Origin: Inonotus obliquus
Lineage: Eukaryota; Basidiomycota; Agaricomycetes; Hymenochaetales; Hymenochaetaceae
NCBI GenBank assembly: GCA_032164295.1
Contig: JAJHTX010000011.1
Span: forward strand, 806,001 to 870,000
DNA length: 64,000 nt
Direction: 5' to 3'
Position numbers and translations under genes: made by a program. Positions 59,581-64,000 of the stretch are shown here, in pieces (position 1 is the first letter of the stretch; the number at the start of each line of letters is the position of its first letter). Below the pieces are notes generated by a model. The model worked only from the letters and a program-made list of their open reading frames with translations. It ran no database searches and was not told the DNA's origin.

Positions 59581-62106
59581 ATGGTAGGACGTCCTCCCAG
59601 ACGCGGAACCGAAGACACTCCTTCGTTCGATGGTACCGAACCACGAGAACTGCCCCGGTACCTTGAAGACATAGAGTACCTAGCTGCCGAATACAACCTA
59701 GACCCAGCCCAGACGATTTGGTATGCTGGATACTATGCATCTCGCACTGTAGCCGAGCTTTGGAAGACCTCACCAGATGCGTCAGATACCGCTACCGATT
59801 GGTCGAAGGCCAAAGCAGCTATCAAGTTGTTTTACCCAATTTTGTCTGAAGGAGCCCGGTATACTCGAGAAGATGTTGCTCAGCTTGTAGAGTTCTGGAG
59901 ATGCGAAGGGATCAAGACACGACTCGATCTGGCCCAGTACCGGAACGAATTTTTCGTGCATTGGAGCTATCTGAAGAGTCTCGGTACACTCTCGGTAGAG
60001 GAAGCAGCCCGGTACTACTTCTCAGTATTCACTGGTAGCCTTCGGGATCGCATCCGTTTACGTCTCGAGACAAAAGAAGCCGATCCCCAGCCTGGAACGA
60101 CATATACAGTGGAGCAGATCCATAAGCATGCTGATTACATTCTCGGTACCGACTTTTTCGATGAATCACCTCGTACCGGATTATGTAATGCTGAGTCGCA
60201 GCCAGTCGAGGAGGAGCCGGAGCTTGGTACACTCTGGAAGACGTTGCAGGTCCTTCAGTTACAGGTAGAGGAACTGGAGCAGGAGCAGCAGTTGTTACTG
60301 GAACCGTTGGAGTTGCCTTCGGTAAACGTAGTTGTGGCCCATTCACCTCCGGTATCAGTCCCGGTACCAATCCAGCAACACCGAGAGTCCCCAGTTGCAA
60401 GGCAGAGAATTGCAGAGGAGGTAGGAGACAATCAGGAGGTCGTTAGGTTGGAGATTCTGCTTGAGGAGGCTCAAAGAAGGGCAGAGGGAGCACGCAGGAG
60501 GAAGTACCGGAGTGCAGAGAGACTGTCAGTACCGGAGTACCAGAGCGCCGAGAGACTGTCAGTACCAGAGTACCGGAGTGCCGAGAGATTGCAAGTACCG
60601 GAGTACCGGAGCGCCGAGAGATCATCCATACCGGAGTACTACTATATGGAGGACACGTCTCCCAGCAGAGTCTTAGCAATGCCGGACCCACTCCCGAAAC
60701 CCAAAGAAGATGTGTACGAGCCCTCGGTAGCTGACTGGAAGTCTCCGGTACTGGCCCCGGTAGATCAGCCTCTTGGATCTGGGCTTACGGTATCTCAACG
60801 CGAGTTATTGGCATTGTCGCAGGAGCTTAGAAGGCAGATGAGCGAGTTGGTTTCAGTTGAGTGTGGAGGTCCCGGGAGCGTATATGCGGTTGGTACCGAG
60901 ACAGCAGGAGAGCCGTCAGAGAAGGAAGAAGTCCCCCCAGTACCTAGCTCCAAGTTGCCAGTTGAAGAAGGATCAGCGGATTCAGTTGCAGGAGGAGACG
61001 TGTTAGGTCAGGAAGTGGTGCAGAGTCTAGGAGGCATAGATCTGGTGGACGAGCATCAAGTATCGATCGGAATTGAGGTGCACAGCCACGTACCGGACCC
61101 TGGTATCAGTCAGGATATGGATCTAGCTGACGACTCATTAGTGCCATTGGTGGCTCCGGTACCAGTCATTCCAGTGCCAGATGAAATTGTCAAGTCTCTG
61201 GTACCAATCGTTCCAGTGCAGGATGCAATCGTTGAGGCCCCGGTACATGCTCCAGATTCTTCGGTACCCATTCTGCCAGTTGTTGGCATAGCTAGGAAGG
61301 CCCCCACATCGATCTTTTGTCTAGTTGGTGCCCATCCTCAGGTTTTGGATCCAGTGTACGAGTTTCAGAAGGCGTTTATTGGTTGCTCCCCTATGCAAGT
61401 CTCGTCACCCGGGATTCCCCAGCCTCTCGGTACCGAGCACAGCCACATCGAGTCGGTAGATGCCAGCCATTTGGACTATGGTACCAGGCAGAATTCAGCC
61501 CAGGAGTCTCAGGTCAGCCGTACGACATCTACTGGAACTAGTAGAGCTTCTATCGGTATTGGAGGAGTTGCACGTTTTGGCTTATTCGATCGATTTCCGG
61601 TACCGGTACCGGTACTTTTCTCTCGGCATCGGTACCAACCCCCTGGTATTGGCTCGGTAGTTCGTTCAGTGGTGGCAGCAGCTCTTGGAACTCATTCTAC
61701 GACCCATCGAAGCATTTCCGGTACTTCAGTAAGGGCTCTCGAGTTGGGAAACGTGGTGACCGTAAAGTCTACAAGCACCAAGGAGTCGTCGGTATTTGGT
61801 ACACGTGACAGACTATGGTTCAAGGGCGACTATGGCTTGCTCATTTTAAGACAACTCAGCCAGATGTTCCCTGCCAACCCAGGCAAGCAACTAGCGACGG
61901 CTCGCAGCAGCTATCGGTACCAGAGTACTGTGCAAGACTCTCTCCTGTTCTCAGTACCGCCTCGGTACCGCTTACATAAGCTCGGTACCGGACGGGGCTA
62001 TTGTATCAATGGTGGAACATACCTCGGTATGGTTGTGGACTGGTTGCTACCCCTTTCCCAGCTATTCTTTCTTCTATTCCACCCTCTCCTTTCTGATTAT
62101 GGATAA
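59581..62106 (+). CDS. Gag-like protein of the Gag-only element
   Basis: 841 codons from ATG 59581. The N-terminal 200 residues resemble a retrotransposon Gag capsid region (LPRYLEDIEYLAAEYNL, AKAAIKLFYPILSEGARY, LAQYRNEFFVHWSYLKSLG, SVFTGSLRDRIRLRLETK). A coiled-coil-like Leu/Glu segment follows (LQVLQLQVEELEQEQQLLLE), then a tandem repeat of about 12 residues (YRSAERLSVPEYQSAERLSV). The rest is Val/Pro/Ser-rich with repeated VP and PVP units. No zinc knuckle or protease was seen. The gene uses GGTACC-containing codon pairs far more than expected (for example Arg-Tyr and Gly-Thr as CGGTAC, GGTACC). The frame is intact. Confidence 0.75.
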   Translation: MVGRPPRRGTEDTPSFDGTEPRELPRYLEDIEYLAAEYNLDPAQTIWYAGYYASRTVAELWKTSPDASDTATDWSKAKAAIKLFYPILSEGARYTREDVAQLVEFWRCEGIKTRLDLAQYRNEFFVHWSYLKSLGTLSVEEAARYYFSVFTGSLRDRIRLRLETKEADPQPGTTYTVEQIHKHADYILGTDFFDESPRTGLCNAESQPVEEEPELGTLWKTLQVLQLQVEELEQEQQLLLEPLELPSVNVVVAHSPPVSVPVPIQQHRESPVARQRIAEEVGDNQEVVRLEILLEEAQRRAEGARRRKYRSAERLSVPEYQSAERLSVPEYRSAERLQVPEYRSAERSSIPEYYYMEDTSPSRVLAMPDPLPKPKEDVYEPSVADWKSPVLAPVDQPLGSGLTVSQRELLALSQELRRQMSELVSVECGGPGSVYAVGTETAGEPSEKEEVPPVPSSKLPVEEGSADSVAGGDVLGQEVVQSLGGIDLVDEHQVSIGIEVHSHVPDPGISQDMDLADDSLVPLVAPVPVIPVPDEIVKSLVPIVPVQDAIVEAPVHAPDSSVPILPVVGIARKAPTSIFCLVGAHPQVLDPVYEFQKAFIGCSPMQVSSPGIPQPLGTEHSHIESVDASHLDYGTRQNSAQESQVSRTTSTGTSRASIGIGGVARFGLFDRFPVPVPVLFSRHRYQPPGIGSVVRSVVAAALGTHSTTHRSISGTSVRALELGNVVTVKSTSTKESSVFGTRDRLWFKGDYGLLILRQLSQMFPANPGKQLATARSSYRYQSTVQDSLLFSVPPRYRLHKLGTGRGYCINGGTYLGMVVDWLLPLSQLFFLLFHPLLSDYG

Positions 62107-62480
62107 TTTTGAACTTCTACTTCTGAAATCCGTTTGCACGGTCGGTATTTGATTGTTTTACCTTCCGTACCTATACCCTCATCCCATTCTCAAATTATCT
62201 TATACATTCTTCCACTGTCTCACTTATTCACGTTCTTCTATCCTTTGTTCGAATTTCGGTATTGGTTCCTATTCGATGACACTGCAGTTGCATTCCACTA
62301 CCACTCCCGGTACCGAAGCTTACTAATCACTGGTACCAGAGATGCCGAGTCGACTCGATGATGGATTGGGTTGGAGAAAGGACTCTTTGGCTTACCTCTC
62401 CTTGTGCCGCCTTACGTTACCGATGCACCTTGGCTATGGAGGATGACTGAGGACAGTCACTATTTAAAGTGCCCGGGAGA

Positions 62481-63850
62481 TGAAGAGAACTACGTGCGGC
62501 TGAGCTCGGTATCAACCCCGGTATCCCATTCTACGCTTACCCCATGCTATGGTACGGTCCCATCTACACCTTACAGTATCCACCAGCACACCTAGAGAAA
62601 CCGTTGGTCCCATTTCTCAAAGTACCGAACGCCGAGAGTACCGGTACCGAGCGCCAAGAAACCCGGTACCGAGAATACCGAGAGTACCGAGTGCCGAGAA
62701 ACCCGGTACCGAGACAATTTGGCAATTCGACATGCTCTCATGACATGGATCAGACGTCTTCCTCTCTGGTATTCATTCCTGATGGTTGGATTATGCATGC
62801 CGGTTCTTTGGGGAAGCTCAGGGTCAGTATCTGTTAAGGTTTTCAGGTCCGGTACCACCAGAAACGTGTCGGTATCAATCAGCAGGGGCGCAGATCTCTT
62901 GTCCTGAGGACTTTTCATCCAGGGGTACTATATGCTACGTTTTCATTAGTATCTTGTCCTCCCTAACCCTTTCTTGTTGTCCCCCTGATGGCGCTGCAAT
63001 GTTCACTTTCATTGTTACATTTTTCTTCAGACTTTTCTTTGTTTTGATCTTCCTTTCTACTTTCTCCTTTTGGATTTATGAGCTAACTACGGTACAGTAG
63101 TATAAATATCTCCTCCTGTACGTAGTAGCTCTCCAGGTAATCTTAGGAGCTAGCCTCTAACGTGAGGGCTCGGGTTTCCTCACCCCCTTCTCAGTTCCAT
63201 CTCAGTCTCATCTCAAGCTTCGTCCCAGTCCCATCCCAGTTCCGTCTCAAGTGAACCTTCAGAGTTAGCCTCCCGTGTGAGGGCTCAGGTTTCCTTCCCA
63301 GTCCAGTCAACACTCTCAGCCACCAGCCTCCCCCAGACTGTTTCTTGCTATACCACCCCGTGCTAGCAGTTTCCTTGCAGTACCGACCTGTACCGACGTT
63401 TTTCCCACGGTACCGACGTTTTGTTATCCTTTGAATTCTGCACATCCACCTTTCGTTTCTGTACTGAGCTTTTGTTTTACAACGTTTCTGCACATACCGA
63501 ACCCGTTCGTTCAAGTACCGACCTGTACCGACATTTTTCCCACGGTACCGACCCCTTTCTTTCTGTACCGACCTGTACCGAGGTTTTTCCCACGGTATTA
63601 GACTCTTGTTTTGCTACGTTCTCTCTCATACCGACCTGTACCGAAGTTTTTCCCACGTTCTAAACTGTCCTTTTCATACCAGAATCACATACTCTTTGCT
63701 TCTGGCCCATCCATTCACTCCCCCATTTCATAGACAACAAGTACCGTGACCGTACTGGTTAAGTACCGGCACGTATCAGCCCTCCCCCACTTAAAACCAT
63801 ACACCCCTCGTCTCGGTACCTCCGGTACCGGACGCGATCTCGCACATTTA
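62481..63850 (+). repeat. Gag-only element, right LTR
   Basis: 1,370 bp, no difference from the left LTR noticed; ORFs read in both copies give the same proteins. Followed by TCGC and host sequence CTGGGTCAATATC. Confidence 0.88.
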
Positions 63851-63854
63851 TCGC

Positions 63855-64000
63855 TGGGTCAATATCATTGTTTATGCAATTGGATAGTTTTCCCAGTGTT
63901 CGTTTAGGCAAAGGAAGCTATGAATCTAATCAGAACAATACTAGTACTTATTTGGTAAGTAGTGGCTATCTGCTATATTAGGTTATATTAAGCTCAAGGC
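63855..64000. other. Right edge, presumably element B 5' region
   Basis: 146 bp beyond the Gag-only element. Joining it to 57941 restores the pre-insertion sequence. No LTR similarity or gene could be recognised before the window ends. Confidence 0.35.

Larger units (their letters stand above)
57942..63850 (+). mobile_element. Gag-only LTR retrotransposon (TR-GAG type)
   Basis: 5.9 kb bounded by two 1,370-bp direct LTRs that look identical where compared, flanked by T-C-G-C on both sides (57938-57941, 63851-63854). The interior (59312-62480) encodes one long Gag-like protein and nothing resembling protease, reverse transcriptase or integrase. A possible tRNA primer site TGGAGCCCACCGCGAGG begins at 59314, two bases after the LTR. 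A short purine tract (GGGAGA) precedes the right LTR. Such elements depend on enzymes of a full-length relative. Identical LTRs suggest a recent insertion. Confidence 0.85.

Overview
This window is nuclear DNA of a filamentous fungus, most likely a mushroom-forming basidiomycete (Agaricomycetes). The genes are cut by many introns, mostly 45-100 nt, with GT/AG ends and CTNA-type branch sites. The gene families fit as well: GT61 and HTTS-type P450 enzymes, an H2A with an SQE-type tail, and chromodomain Ty3/gypsy elements. Exon maps were built by hand by joining GT...AG introns in phase and comparing the proteins with remembered family consensus; nothing was searched.

Left half, about 2-33.5 kb, is gene-dense housekeeping DNA. 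In order it holds a small basic hypothetical protein, the mitochondrial-ribosome GTPase MTG1, a tRNA-Cys(GCA), the oligosaccharyltransferase subunit SWP1/ribophorin II, three tandem short-chain dehydrogenases that share one exon plan including a 7-nt micro-exon, ribosomal protein uL15 (RPL28), RNA polymerase II subunit RPB11 (start codon split by an intron), the ATP synthase assembly factor ATP10, histone H2A (intron right after ATG, then a 10-nt exon), a large Gln-rich bHLH regulator, a TPT/DUF250 transporter, a GT61 glycosyltransferase and a cytochrome P450. RPL28/RPB11, ATP10/H2A and the transporter/GT61 pair are divergent and probably share promoters.

The P450 carries a 1.4-kb hAT-type DNA transposon in intron 6. 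It has perfect terminal inverted repeats and an 8-bp target duplication. Instead of a transposase it carries pieces of two unrelated host genes: HAMP repeats of a group III (NIK1-type) histidine kinase, and the MATH domain plus cysteine box of a USP7/UBP15-type deubiquitinase with an intron still present.

Right half, about 34-64 kb, is a nest of mobile elements: a dead Tc1/mariner transposase; an intact young Ty3/gypsy chromovirus (A, 36.8-43.2 kb) inserted in an unknown gene (F); a second unknown gene (G) broken by repeats and by the LTR of another gypsy-type element (D); a decayed gypsy chromovirus (B, minus strand, about 48.4-56.5 kb) with two extra ORFs after pol; a solo LTR; and a Gag-only LTR element (57.9-63.9 kb) with 1,370-bp LTRs. 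The solo LTR and the first LTR of the Gag-only element form a long inverted repeat with only about 70 bp between the arms.
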